DNA of 64,000 nucleotides from Centroberyx gerrardi (GCF_048128805.1 NC_136003.1:20046840-20110839); one strand, 5' to 3'; counted from the stretch's first letter, positions 34,706 to 48,014 are shown. The notes: generated by a model from the letters alone, not told the origin. Numbers and translations are program-made.

Positions 34706-35540
34706 TAAAACAAAAAAAACAGCCAATTTTAAACTAAATATTTTAATTGTATTGATGCTTTTCTGACGTTAAAACATTGATGACAGAGCAGAGTGTCCAG
34801 TATCTTGTCACTGAACAACATTAAACATCATCTGGAGAAGGAGGTGGAAGAAAGATGAAGACAGTGAGGGTAGTTAATGACAATTTGATCTGATTTACTG
34901 TATATTCATGTGTAAATCAACAGGGAGGCTTCAGCTTTAAAGTCACTGATATTTCCAACATATTGTAAGTTGATGTCTTTTCAAACAGTAGAACATGAAT
35001 TGGAAAGTAAAAGAGAGGATGGGCAGAATGAGATGTAATATGCTGTGCTATGCAATAAGTATTATTGTAAGTCTATAAAAATAATAATGCTGCTTGTCAG
35101 TATGTTTTGTTGTGCCTACGGTTGCATGCATATCTTTTACTTGTTACTCCTAACAGTTTATCTAATGTTGTGTATCACTGTGATCCTCCTTTCACAGAAT
35201 CCCATGTCTTACAATACTAGTCAGTTGAGCATCTGTTCTTCAAAATATTGATGAAAAATGGACAGTTTGATTTTGACTGAAAACTACTTGTTTATTATGA
35301 GAGGTAAAATCTGAACCAAAACTGAAGATTAACAAAAATGCTACCAACTGAAAGTACTGAGGGACTCCACCTGAACCTGTTTACACCAACAAACTCCTTC
35401 AGAAGTTAAATTCCAAACACATAACCAGTTGTTCAGGTAGTGTGTTCATATTGCAGAGGGCTTTGGTTAATGAACGGCTTCAGATTCAATTAACTTCTGT
35501 TAAAGGAGCAGAAAGCAGAAGTGAGTGCATTTAGTGAGGA
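34706..35540. other. V2-V3 spacer, cluster D
   Basis: Close relative of 12096-12940 in cluster B, including the empty LTR site near 34750. No gene seen. Confidence 0.55.
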
Positions 35541-35568
35541 GGTTTTTGTCATGGTGTAAATCACTGTG
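35541..35568 (-). promoter_or_regulatory. V-side RSS with 12-bp spacer, V3-D
   Basis: CACAGTG at 35568-35562, 12-bp spacer, ACAAAAACC at 35549-35541 on the minus strand. Confidence 0.93.
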
Positions 35569-36031
35569 ATACGAACTCATTAACAGAAGTGTCCCATGTT
35601 TTACAGTAATAGACTGCTGAGTCTCCCTCCTCCACAGTGTTGATGATCAAACGATAATCTGTCAGAGACTGATGATTAGATGTGAATTTGGGAGAGGAGA
35701 ATCCAGAGCCATAATGTACAGAGCTCCAGCTATGGCGAAACCTCAATACATGCTGAGGAACTCCTCCTGGAACCTGTTTATACCATAAAGCTGAATAGTC
35801 AGTAACAGTCCCCAGGTTACAGTCCATGGTGGCTGTCTCTCCTCTCCTCAGCGCCACAACAGGAGGCTTCTGTGTCACCACCGTCACACCACTCACACCT
35901 GGGAAACAACAAGATGACATGGAGTCAAGAGAAACACACAGGCTGATGAATCCAACATGAGGTCAAAGCTGCAGTAAGTCAGCCTCCTTACATGTTAGAG
36001 CAGTGATGAGAGTGCAGAGGATCCCCAGCAT
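35569..36031 (-). CDS. IgL V segment V3-D, outermost V of the locus
   Basis: Leader exon 35992-36031, V exon 35569-35898. Cys27, Trp39 and Cys99 intact. CDR1 LGTVTDYSAL, CDR2 region FRHSWSSVHYG, CDR3 KTWDTSVNEFV. The coding part looks functional. The TATA-like box of the V3 type (TTATAAAT) is changed to TTAATAAAT near 36136-36143, and the flank diverges just beyond, so its promoter may be weaker. Confidence 0.9.
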
Positions 36032-36144
36032 GTTGTCAGTGTGTGCTGAGAATGGCGTTGTATCTTGGAAAGTTGCCTTACTGCTGAGAGATTAGTAGGT
36101 TTGAAGTGTGAGGAGAGGAGATGCCGGAGGAGCAATTTATTAAA

Positions 36145-36690
36145 ACAATGAAAATGAGAGGGTTTAAAAGGAGGAGGGGAGGATGGGGGAGTAGGAGGAG
36201 CTTTGGCACGTCTTCACTGAAATATATCTTCGATCATGAATTGACACACACTGGGTAATCTCAGGTTTCTCAAAGTTCCAAGCAGAAATATTCTCTCCTA
36301 ACTCAATTGAATCACAGGTTGGTGTGAGACATTCTCCGCTTTGTTGGTCTCTCATCTTTGTGGAAAAAAATAACTGATTAATCATGATAAGAGATATTGT
36401 CACTGCCAGATTAAAACCTTGTATTTTTAAAACCTTTCAGCAACTATGGAAAACAGCCTTGTTGTTTTGCTTGACTACCATGCATTTTTGCCTTTATCCA
36501 ATTTTGAAAGAGTTTCGTAAGTCCAAGAGTTGTATCATTTTCATAATTTAATATGAAAATCACGGCAATTATAGTTACAAGATTTTCACATGACAACATT
36601 AGGCCTCTAGTGTTGGAAATCCGCTTTGGCTAGGCAGACATGGACAGTGCATTGGATGTTGTAATTGTATGCGGTTAATGCTGTTTATAC
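36145..36690. other. Upstream flank of V3-D
   Basis: Unlike the flanks of V3-A, V3-B and V4-C, this stretch has no LINE tail. No gene or known repeat recognised. Confidence 0.45.
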
Positions 36691-37015
36691 ATGTTCTTTT
36701 TCAAATAAACTAATGTAAATAATAGCAATAAAAAATCTGCAGGTCTGTTTCCAGCGAGGGGCAGCCCCTCCTAAAACCTGAAACTGAAATAAAAATTTAC
36801 ATGGAGCTATAAATAAGGAGAGGAGGCCAGCAGGTGCATCCTGGGAAGGCAGAGAGGGAGGAGTAGAGAGGTGATGCTTCACTGACTGGGGATGCAAAGT
36901 CATCTGTAGTTGCTACTCATGATCTACGTATAATGTTGTTTTTTTTTAGATCACAACTGTTGCTAGGCTATTCCAACCAGTAATGGTGCCATTTGTACAT
37001 GTGTAGGTTTTCACA
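36690..37015. other. Remnant of the inter-cluster block at the locus edge
   Basis: Matches the octamer/TATA region found behind C-B, C-C and C-D (for example 29700-29990): AATAGCAATAAAAAATCTGCAG, GGAGCTATAAATAAGGAGAGGAG, GGTGATGCTTCACTGACTGG and TTTTCACAGT all recur. No C exon follows. This looks like the broken edge of a former fifth cluster. Confidence 0.65.
36795..36815 (+). promoter_or_regulatory. Degenerate octamer plus TATA element at locus edge
   Basis: ATTTACAT (36795-36802), one mismatch to the octamer, and TATAAATA (36808-36815). Confidence 0.4.
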
Positions 37016-37811
37016 GTTATCCAATGATGCTCTCTGGTGTGCATTTATTGCAAGTGCAGTCTGAATAACAGTAACCAATATCATTCTCATAATTTACCAT
37101 GCCTGTTAAAAATAGTGTATGTTACTTGTAATGAGGTTGTGCGAATATATTCAAACAATTATGTGTGGTATCTGATTCAGCTGACAAGAGAAATAAGAGA
37201 AAAGTATGTATTACATATATTAATCCAGAGACAGAGACAGGAAATTAGCAAATGATAAAACAAACAGTTTGAATACTCCGTCCTGGTCCTGGCCACGAAT
37301 TACTTCACTCTCAAAACAATAATCAGAATACTTTGTTGCTGTCCCACTCCCTTTAGTTACAATAATTCACTGGTGGGAAGATACAAATGTAAGGCAATAT
37401 TAACATAGTAATACAAGATGATGTTACACATGTGCAAAGTATTAAAAGAAAAACATCAATTTTCATCGAGTGCGTTGTGTTGTTATTACACACTGACATA
37501 CGTGGTGGCAACTCACTACTGTGTTACACAATGTCTATATCTGCTTTACTTCTGGCAACCAGCAGAGGGCCTTGCTCTATAGCAAACAGCAACGTGTGTG
37601 TGTGTGTGTGTGTGTGTGTGAGGGAGAAGGGGAGGGGGGGGGTTGTAAACTATGAGCATCCCTCACATAACAATTACACCACTATCACCAACTGCTCAGA
37701 TGCTCTGGATAAGATCATCAGCTAATTGTCTCAAATGCCTTGCAGTGCACCTCTCAATGCAACCTGGGGAGGCACCTTTACGTACGTGTGTGTGTGTGTG
37801 CGCGCGCACGC

Positions 37812-38198
<387 letters not shown>

Positions 38199-39159
38199 GA
38201 CTTTGAGGTGTAGATGCAAAGGAAATGAAGGGAAATAGACAGAGACAGGGAGAGTGGATATTTGAATTAAAACTAGTGTTAATTTTGCCAGCCCTTTATT
38301 TCTTCTTTTTTAGATTATTTCTATTATGCATGAGGGTGCAGATGTAGCCCAACAGACATTGGCTCACTTTTCAACACTATCCACTTGGAGAAGATTCAAG
38401 AAAACAACAAATGTTTAGCAGAGGTCTACTAAACAGGCATCCCAGCAGAACAGACAGTGAGAGGATGCAACTCCCAGGTCCCACTGATTATAGCATCGCA
38501 GCATTAAGAGGAGCAGGGGATGCCAGTCGAGCCACAGTAGGAGCATAACTTGTTTATCCTTCCAGTAGGCAGCTATGAACACTTTCTGCATCCCACTTTT
38601 AGAACAATTGGAGTGCAAATAAATCACTTTGGACTGTAGATTTGTGCGAGCTGGTTTATAGCATAAGCAGTTGGCAGTTGGCATCAGTGTTATGACATTG
38701 TGTAGGTCACTTGTACCTATGTCAAGTGCAGGGGGGCGCCAGGTTAGCAAATGACTTAATGCAAAATGCATAAATGTACACCAGCAAAGGGAAATACCAC
38801 TGTTGTATTGTGCTCAGTTTACTTTTTCCCTCCACCTTCTCAGTTCATAGTGTACTAAGTCACTGGTTAACAAAGTGGGGCCAGGCACCCCAACAGGTCA
38901 AGGGCTACAAGTAAAATAAGGAATAATTAGATTCTATCATTATTTAATTTACTAAAATGTATGCAAAATGACACTCAATCACTCCACCTCTATTACCTAT
39001 CTACCTCCAGTAGAACAACTCGTCTTTATACTCAATCAGATCCAACAAGAAAAATCTCCTCAGATGGGGGATCCCTTGGACAAAATCTTAACCAAACAGG
39101 ATATATCTTTGGGGGTTCTTGACTTGAAAAGGGAACGGGGACCCCTGTATTAAGTGACA

Positions 39160-39780
39160 GGTAGGCGGTAGCCTATAACAGTCTGTCATCCCCGCCCACA
39201 CTGATCGAGGGACCAGAGACTGAGGCATCGAGACTCCAGCAAGATTCCTCTGATAGAAATAGCTGCGTCAAGTTAGCCAGAGATATCCAGAGTATTCCGA
39301 AAATAACGCGATTTTGCCTTCAAAGTAAAACAATTACTCTACGCCTACCTCTTATTACATTGCAATGCATCTTCGTCAATAAGGGTTTTATTTTGAAAGT
39401 CCGGGCGGAAGTGCTATTTTTATTCCGTCTGGTTTGACACTGGTGCAAGATGTCGCTCAGTCTTTCGGCACCGAGGCTGAAACGCAAATGCGCATCGCAG
39501 ACCGACGCATCTCTTTTAAACGAAAAAGCTGCTCTCATAATGTCGGCATGTTACATTTAGCATGGGACGAGGACAAAGCAGACGTTTATTTTGAAAGGAA
39601 TGCAACTGGAAGATTGCCAAATGGTTGGTGCAGTCGAGATAAAAAAATGAAAAAAACGGTATAAATAACGGATAAGCGCTTTACCGAGCGACCAAGTCCA
39701 GGTACACTATCTGTTCAAAGCTGTCCAGTGTACCAGCCGGTCAATTGAAAGAAGGCGTGAGACAGGATATCGTTGCCAAA
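39160..39780 (+). promoter_or_regulatory. CpG-containing stretch upstream of aatk, possible promoter
   Basis: CpG dinucleotides are more frequent here than in the neighbouring AT-rich sequence. An ETS-type motif (GGGCGGAAGTG) lies near 39402-39412. A 36-codon frame with a good start context begins at 39450. No TATA box. Could be the aatk promoter and 5' UTR. Only weak support. Confidence 0.35.
39450..39560 (+). CDS. Possible small ORF or first-exon fragment (36 codons)
   Basis: ATG in a fair context (A at -3), encoding MSLSLSAPRLKRKCASQTD and a further 17 residues to TAG. Basic and cysteine-poor, no domain recognised. It could be an upstream ORF in the aatk 5' UTR, a decayed first exon, or chance. 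Confidence 0.2.
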   Translation: MSLSLSAPRLKRKCASQTDASLLNEKAALIMSACYI

Positions 39781-40013
39781 CAAGTAAACTAATAGGGGTG
39801 TGAAAATACCAAAGAAAAATGGAAATGACTGTCAACATCTGTCTCTAGATCCGTTTAAGCTGAAGGTGGATTTTTTGGGGCTCACCAAGGTGTGATGGAA
39901 TAAAATGTTGCGCACTACTAGGTTACCTTAGTCTTACATGCCCCTGAGTCAGGAATTTTTGTTGACCTTTTTGTATTTAGGCTATTGCTGTGTACTGCAA
40001 CACAACGAAGAGG

Positions 40014-40095
40014 ATGGTCTTTGCCCTACATGTGATTGTCATGTCTTCAGCATTTTTCAATCCCAGTTTTGCCTTCAGTTCCCACTTTGATACAG
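40014..40095 (+). CDS. aatk: aatk (LMTK1) coding exon 1
   Basis: From ATG 40041 the exon encodes MSSAFFNPSFAFSSHFDT plus one base, then a GTAAGG donor at 40096. Human AATK as I recall it starts MSSSFFNPSFAFSSHFDPD, so the match is direct. The phase-1 end joins exon 2 to restore Asp. An in-frame ATG at 40014 has a stronger start context (A at -3, G at +4), and would add MVFALHVIV, a hydrophobic stretch. An in-frame stop at 39978-39980 limits any further extension. AATK is a brain-enriched membrane serine/threonine kinase of the lemur family. The gene runs away from the IgL locus. Confidence 0.88.
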
Positions 40096-40562
40096 GTAAG
40101 GGTCAAATCAAGCTGATAAATGCATTGGTAGTCAAAGAGGCTGGCATTTGGCCATGTATCCATTTGCTGTGGGCCTACTTGTGTTCATGTTTCCTGATGA
40201 TCAGGCTGAGTGATTTCCTCTGAATCTGGCGTTTGCAGTTGGTGACAGCGAGGCCATATGCTATCACTTTGCACCATATCATTAGATGATTTTCTAAGTC
40301 ACCACCACCAGCATCATCATTGTCATAATCATAATCATCATCCTCAGCCTCATCATCACCATCATCATCATCATCGTCGTCATCACCACCGCAACCAGCA
40401 AATGAAAGCTCAAATGATAAGCTGCTGTTTTTCTACGGACCATTTAACCAATCAGTCCCTTCTAGTATGGGGACAAGAGGGTTAAGAGTTGTGCCTGCAC
40501 TGGGTCCGCATTAGTCCAGCACGTACATCCCTGCAGCTGTGAGTGTGTGCATGTGTGGGTGC

Positions 40563-40593
<31 letters not shown>

Positions 40594-42635
40594 TGCGTAT
40601 GCGCATGGGATCAGGATGTGCATTAACAATTACAGAGCAATATGCTAACAGAAGTACATGGTTCTCCTGATTTGTGGTTATGGTTCATGTTGCCTGTCTG
40701 CAGTATATTTCGGGGTGATGGGACCCCGGGCAGAGCCGCCACGGTGGGCAGGAGAACCCAGGTGCTGCTGCAGTGCTACAGGGCCACAGTGGGGGAAGTC
40801 ATTGCTGTGCGGACAGCCTCTGTGATGGCTTGAATTAGAGCAGAATAAATAACTGGGTGCAAGAGTGTAAATAGGACTGAGAGTGTCCCTGCACTGGGCA
40901 CTGTGTGCTGAGCATACAAAGGACGGTCAGCCCGGTGCCTCTCAAGTTTCAAGCTCTATCTGTCCTCCCCAAACCCCACACTCTCTGTGATCTTGGATCC
41001 ATCTCCCTCTGTCTTTCCACAGTAAGAATGTGTCACTAAAGGGGACCACTGCTTAATTTTAAATAAGTTATTCAGATAAGCTATTCCTATACCTTAGGAC
41101 AGTTTTTGTTCATAGAATTGTCCACTGACAGCTGTCTCCAGTTGCCAGAAATAAGACAAAAGTGTTTGACCCACCCCCAAATGTACACTTCATAGCAAGA
41201 CAACTGAAAAACTGAACGTAATGCAGGATTATTTTCTGATAAGCGTACATTTTCATATGATATAAACTGATATTACTACCATAAATCTTTTTTGGATTTA
41301 AAGTTTCAGAGAAAATCAATCTCCAGTTGATTGTTAATGCAAGAGCGCCATTCAGTATATGGATATGACATTACAGATAAGCAATGTCTTGCTCCTTTGG
41401 TTTTCAGCTTTGGCAGAGAGTTGTTCATCTTCACAAATAATGCTTGGACTGTTCTAGACCCTAGTCTGCTCTGCTTTAAGATAATACTTGCCCATTTATC
41501 TACTGCACAATGGAACAAAGATGGACTTAGTGTTTAGATGTTTAAAAAACCATGATAAGAGCAGTTCTCAGTTCAGACTGTCCAGTGGCTGCTGAGGAGG
41601 CTACCCCCGGCTTTGTGCAGGGCAATATTATGTAAACCTACCACAGGGGGTTTAATCTTTTAATTTGAAGTAAGAAAAGTGGTACCCAGCTGAATTATGG
41701 GTGGAAGGCCTGCTTCATTGTGGCTCTTCTGGGCCTCCCCTAATTTAATTGTGTGTTGGTATTTTCCTCCTGGAGGAGATCGCAGGTTTTGAAAACACTC
41801 TCAGGAATGTGCACCCAAACACTTGTTTTTTTCCTCAGCTGATGGTTGGAGAATGAATAGCCTCAGTGACAGGTCAAGGATGGAATCAACACATGCACAG
41901 ACAAACATTCGGATTGGTTAGTTCTAGGTGGGGGTTGGGACATGAGTAAGTGCCTACATAGCTTGTCTTACTGCACGTGCAATTTTGGGGACGGAGTCTT
42001 GATGAAGGGTGGCATCTCACTCCCCTGTCATAATGATATACATTGCTCATAAGAGTAGCACCTCACTAGCAATCCGTTACCCTGAGCCAGTTAGTAATGG
42101 GATTGAGAATCAATGTTGCCTAGGCAATGGAAGGGGGTGTGTGAGGAGGAGCCAATCAGTCTCATGGCCAGTGCCGCCCACTCCCAGAGACAGAGGAACA
42201 AGGACAGAGCAGCGCTAGAGCGCTCAAAGGGGAAGGACGCACTCAGGGAGGAACAGAATGAATTCAATTAACTATAGTTGCTTAACATGCTGGTGTTGTG
42301 GCTAAGCAGTGTGTAGATTGGAAAAACAAAAAAAAATCTTTCTGCTGTGTTGAAATAAAACTGACAGGTGCATGACTTTGTGATGAGTCTACATCACTAT
42401 GCCCTGTGGATAGTGGTCAGACAGCTAGAGACTGAAATTGGAATTTCTACCCTGTGAGTTACTGGGAAGCGGATGAGATGATGAAGGCTTACATCCAGTG
42501 CTGGCTGTTAGCCAACACCTTGGGCTGTCGGTTCATTGTATTGCACCACTTTGGGCTCAACTGATTGTGTGACCGTTTCAATTCCGCTGTACATGCAGCA
42601 CCTTTTATAAAGTGTACTAACTGCAGTGTGCTTTG

Positions 42636-42673
<38 letters not shown>

Positions 42674-44514
42674 CACACACCTGAAGATTTGATCTCAAAT
42701 CCAGACGGAGTGTTTGAACTCTTGCACCCCTCCAGCCGTCCTCCACAGCTGCGTTTCCTCCCACTGCCCCAGGCTATGTAAGAACATAGTGTGCTCTACC
42801 TAACTCTGCATGCACACACACACACACACACACACACATACTCAATCAGAGGAAAACAACTACGGGACCAGGTCAGGCCTCACAGTGAATGGCATTATAT
42901 AAGTCGTCAAACAGGGACGGAGGGACTGTTGCAGCGTTGTAAATGTCCTGACTGCTTCGGCCTTCACATGCCAGAGCTGGGTCTTCATTTGTGTGCAGCC
43001 GGGGGAAAGTAACCCACTGTGCGAGTGGGACTTCAGCACCACGGACAAGGCTGTGAGCACCTGGCTTACTGCTTCAGCACCACGGAGAGCTCTCCCATCA
43101 GGAGAGAGAGCAGATGGGGGGAGGGTGTGTGTGTGTGTGTGTGGTGGGTCAGCCACACAAGTATAGGATGGAGTGCGAGGTAAAAATGTGGTTCCCCGCT
43201 GCTTAGACAATGATGTGTGTGTGTGTGTATGGGTGGCTGGGCGAGGGGCGAGGCTATTTGGAAACCTGCTTTCATTATACATACAGGATTAAGATGCATC
43301 GGCGTATTGTCAAGGCAAACAGAGGACTGGCTGACCTCGAAGCCAGCACTGATATCACCAACAGGCTGTCGATGCAGCACTGTGGGACCGTCCTTCAGTC
43401 TCCGCTGGTGCCTGGTGAAAAAAGTGGCAGTGCGCCTGTTAGGGGTGCTATCTTGATGTAGACACAAATTAAAACACTCACGCACACACACGCACACACA
43501 CTGCAACATACTGCGCAGTGCGCGTAGGAAAGCATGTGCGCACGGGTCCTCATGTACACATGGACACACCCACACCGCATGCAAAGTGGTGACCAGTGTG
43601 ATGTCGGTGAGGAAAGATGTTAAACAGGAAAAGGTATCATCATTTGCTTTCAGGACTCCTCCCACTGACTGTCAGTATGAGCCAGCCACCACTGACTATT
43701 TCATTATTCATCTCTCCATGCATAACACCAAGCACTTTTGTTACATAAGTCCGCCTCTGGGGAAGCTGGAATAGGAAAGAAGTCGATTTAACCAGTGATG
43801 GGGAACCGTCTACGTTTCTTCTATGCACTCTCTTTGTGACGATGTGGGGGATGGGATTTTTCTGTGGTTTCACACTCTTTGATGCTGTGATTGGTGTGTG
43901 TGTGTGTGTATGTATCTGCATGCATTTGCATGTTTGTATGTTTAAGAGTTGAACTCCTGCAGTATTTAATCCATCTCCAAGCTCTGTATCTTTGTATCTC
44001 TGTATCTTTATTGTGATTGTGGTTGGATTTTTAATGCCAGAGAGCCGGGAGCTGCCTACCAACTCCTCACATGCTCCAGGGACAGAAGGGAAATGGAGAA
44101 GACTAGTTTGCTGGTTAGGAAGCAGGGTCGAGGCAGAGTGGCTTCACTTTAGGAAGTGGATTTGTTTGTGATGCAAGGGGAAATGGCAGGGAAGAGAAGG
44201 ATGTGCGAGTGTGTTCTTGTGTTCAAAAGGACAGCTTTTAATTGGTGAGCGAGGAGAAGAAGACACTTGGGGTTGAAAGTGTGTGCATGTGTGAATACGC
44301 TGTGAATGTGAGTGAGAGCCAGAGAGAAAATCAGAAGGAGAGTGAGTCTGTACTGAGCAATAGCATCAGGAACCTTTCCAGCACAAGGAAAATATGGGAG
44401 TAATCTAGAGTGTGTGGGGGCCAGAATAACTCACACCAACATGTTGTGTTTAGGTGTGTTTGTATTTCAGTGTGCCGTAAGGGATGTGTTTGTGTGAGGG
44501 AATGTTTGTATTTC

Positions 44515-44569
<55 letters not shown>

Positions 44570-46280
44570 TGCACTCTTATCTGCCACACACATGTTGTTG
44601 AAGGGGAAGGAACAGTTACATAAACATGCACCCCCCCCCTTCCCCACTCCACACACACACACACACACACACTGTCTTCCTCTGCAGCGTGAGACTCGGT
44701 GGTACGTCAAGCAAAACAAACCTTGGCTGAAATAACATGTCAACTGCATATTTTTATGTCTGCATATGGTTTGCACATGCGTCTAATTTGTGTGTCAGCC
44801 ATTGGCCTAAATAGACGAAGGCCCAAACATTCCTTCCCGGAGTGTGTGTGTGTGTGTGTGTGTGCGGACCTGTGTCCTGTCAGGTCTGTGTGCCAACAGC
44901 CTTGACATAGACAGACAGAGTGTAACTGTACAAGCCTGTCTTTAACTCTCACTGTGCCAGAGAGAAAGAGAGAGATAAAAATGTATCCCTCTCCTTTTCA
45001 AAAAGATAGTCTTACGTTGATCCATTTAAAAAAGGTTGCGTTTATGGTATTTATTGGTATTCCTCCTCTCATTTCTTTTTATAATAGTGTAGTGAAGTAA
45101 GTAGTAGCTCACTATACCATAGTAGGTATGTGTAAGCCTCTCTGACCTCATATGAGAAAGAGGCAAGTGGAAAAGGGAAGGGATGGATATGATCAGTCAA
45201 CAACTTCAGATGTTTCCCGATGACTTGCTTGTCTCCTCTTGCTCTGATTTGAATTCCGTCAGATTTCATAACTTTTCTTAGGATCTTTTCTCCTTCGTTA
45301 ATATTTTTCCAAATTTAGAGTTAATGCCGACATGTTAAAATGATTAGAGATTACACAGGAAACGCTCCAGCCATAAAAAGGAGGCTGATCTCTGTGGCTC
45401 TGAAGACTTAATATTTATTTCTGTATTTTTAAAGTAGAAAAATCATGCAGGGCTAATGGAAAAAAAAACAAAAAACTTTAGGGTTGGCATTTAATATCTG
45501 TCACTTAGGCCTAGCAGACCATTTACTTTTACAGAGCAAAGGAATGGTGGGCTTAAACATTTTAACATTTTCACCAGGTACACACTTCTGCGTATATTTA
45601 TTTCTCTAATTGGGGCTCGCAGCCTTGCCCTGGAGACTAGTGCTATGTGGTCTATTCATCACTGCTTAGTCACCAAATTACATCTTTATACCGTACTTTC
45701 AGAAGGCGATTGCCAATAGCATCACATTAGTTGGACATTTAAAGTTGAGTTTGAACCAGTTATTGCGAAGTCGGGAGGGAATCATATCTTGTTACGAGGG
45801 GATTATGTGATCAGTCAAGGCATGCATGGTGTCTTCACTGTGCAAAACCAGTACAGCTTATTCTCCAGAGCTTGTTACAGCCTAAATGCAACATAGCATA
45901 GAATGTGTTGACAGACTTGCTGCTACCTATTGAGTACTTACTGCAATTGAAAACCTAAATTGACAGCCACATATTGCAAATTGATTCCATTAGCCCACTT
46001 TGGACTTCTTTTGAAGACTGCACATTCTTGCCAATTCCAAGTTTATTCAATGTCCTTTCCTTATGTATGGCTGGCTAATGTGTACCTGCGCCTGTGGTAT
46101 GAACTAGGTCTCTGGGAAAGAAGAAATTCCAGCCACATGTGCAGTACTGAGAACAGAGATTTATTAGTAAAACAAATGCATTTCAGCATGTGGCCTTCAT
46201 CAGAGTTTCTTCTTTCCTGGTGTTACCTGTCCATCCCATTTTTTCATTTATTTTGTATTGAAATCACATAGAGCATTGAA

Positions 46281-46312
46281 ATGTCCCCAGACATTTCAAT
46301 GTCTGGGGACAT
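46281..46312. repeat. Perfect 14-bp hairpin
   Basis: Arms ATGTCCCCAGACAT (46281-46294) and its exact reverse complement (46299-46312) around the 4-nt loop TTCA. Confidence 0.9.
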
Positions 46313-47387
46313 GATATAGACCTATAAATAAGTTCTATATCATTATGGTCAAGATGATTGCTAACTCTATCTCACACCAGTGGTATTGTTAGTGCTGGTG
46401 TTTCTCAAAATTAAGACTGCATTTCCCGCAAACTCTGTTGCTTCCTGTTGCAAAGAGGATCTTTGTCTCAGTCAAAGGTTTGATCTTGCGCTTGACTGAG
46501 GAGGATAAACATGTTTATTTCCCTAGGCGTTTCACTCGTTCAACCATCTGCCAATGTGAGAAACTCTGAAAGCTTCAGCTCCATTTGTGCTGGAAGAGCA
46601 GTAGCTCTGTTCCTGTTTGTGTCCAATCCGGCAGATTTCCCTCAAAATCCGACCTGGTGGCACATAATGTAAAATGCAGTGTAGAGGCCAGTTAGGGGCT
46701 GCTAATCTACACTGATGTCTCAGAATGAATGTGGTAATGATTTATCGATGATAAATGCTACACGTAGCACCTTTACATGTAATGGCTTGGTCATGTAGTT
46801 CGTTGATCTGTAAAACTAATAAAGAAAGACCCATCCTTGTAGTTGAGATTTAGACCCTTTTTTCAAGCCTCCTGCCCTTCCCTGGGACATCAGGGACGGA
46901 GATGACAGGCCTGTAATGCTGATCCATGGTGGTCCCTCTGGGCTCGCACTCCCAGTTAATGACAGTTATCATGGCTCTCTCCAGGCTCGGTCATCCCTCT
47001 GTGCCATCTGCAGTCATCCACAGAGTGCCTGGCTGAACAAAGAGAGAGCGGATGCAATCGGTGGAGGATACGATACCCTGCTATTAATTGTGTCTTGCTG
47101 TTCCCTCTGCCGTCACCCCTTCCCAAGACTGACACAAGAGCTCACTTTGTGCGTGCATTTGTGTGTGTGCGTGTGTGTGTGTGTGTGCCTGTTTCAAAAG
47201 TGCCCCTCCCTCTCGACTTCTCTATGTTCAGCTCTTCCTCATCACTTTCAGTCTCTCGCTCTCCACTCCACCTCTTCCTCTCTAGCTTTCAGCCCCCACA
47301 CTCCACTCCCATTTCTTCAACTTCCCAACTTCCTCTTTAGCTCGGCCTCCTTTCTCCCCAGAGTATTCTTCCCTATCTCTCTGTCCG

Positions 47388-47421
<34 letters not shown>

Positions 47422-47937
47422 CTAACTCATGATCTGTGTCCTCCTCGCCCAGCCTGTAGCAGAGGGCTGCTGTCAGAAGGCTTTCCTCTCTAGGGAGGCC
47501 AGTCGGAGCACAGCGGACTTCTCCTTGAACGCAGCACACTCCCTATCCCACTGGCTGTCCAATGAGAAGAAGAGAACTGGCCTAGCTGCTCTATTCTATA
47601 CATCCCCAGGCACTGATACATATAGAATGAGTCTTTTAGAGTCATTTAAAATGCACGCTCAAATCACATCTTCACATCAAAGATGATATAACCACTTGTG
47701 CCAACAATTGATCCGTAATGGTTGCCCTTATGCATTTAATTTGCACATGCACACAAGCAGAGGAGAGTCAATATTTAGCTTGGCATAAGACAAAGATAGA
47801 CAGGCAGGCATCTCTCTGTGGGACTCGGCTTGAGCTACTGTTGAGCCATTGTTCTGTATGTTGTCCTGTTGAATGCCACATCTCTCATCCCGCAGGTTCC
47901 TACTAAATGTCATTGGAACCCTGCTAGCTTTCTGCAT

Positions 47938-47955
47938 ATGTACTTGTATGTGTGT

Positions 47956-48011
<56 letters not shown>
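47938..48011. repeat. (TG)n microsatellite
   Basis: About 70 bp of TG with few interruptions. Confidence 0.95.

Positions 48012-48014
<3 letters not shown>

Noticed and set aside
43066-43665. 199-codon minus-strand frame
   Set aside because: Runs through CA repeats (HTHTHT) with no recognisable domain or splice context.
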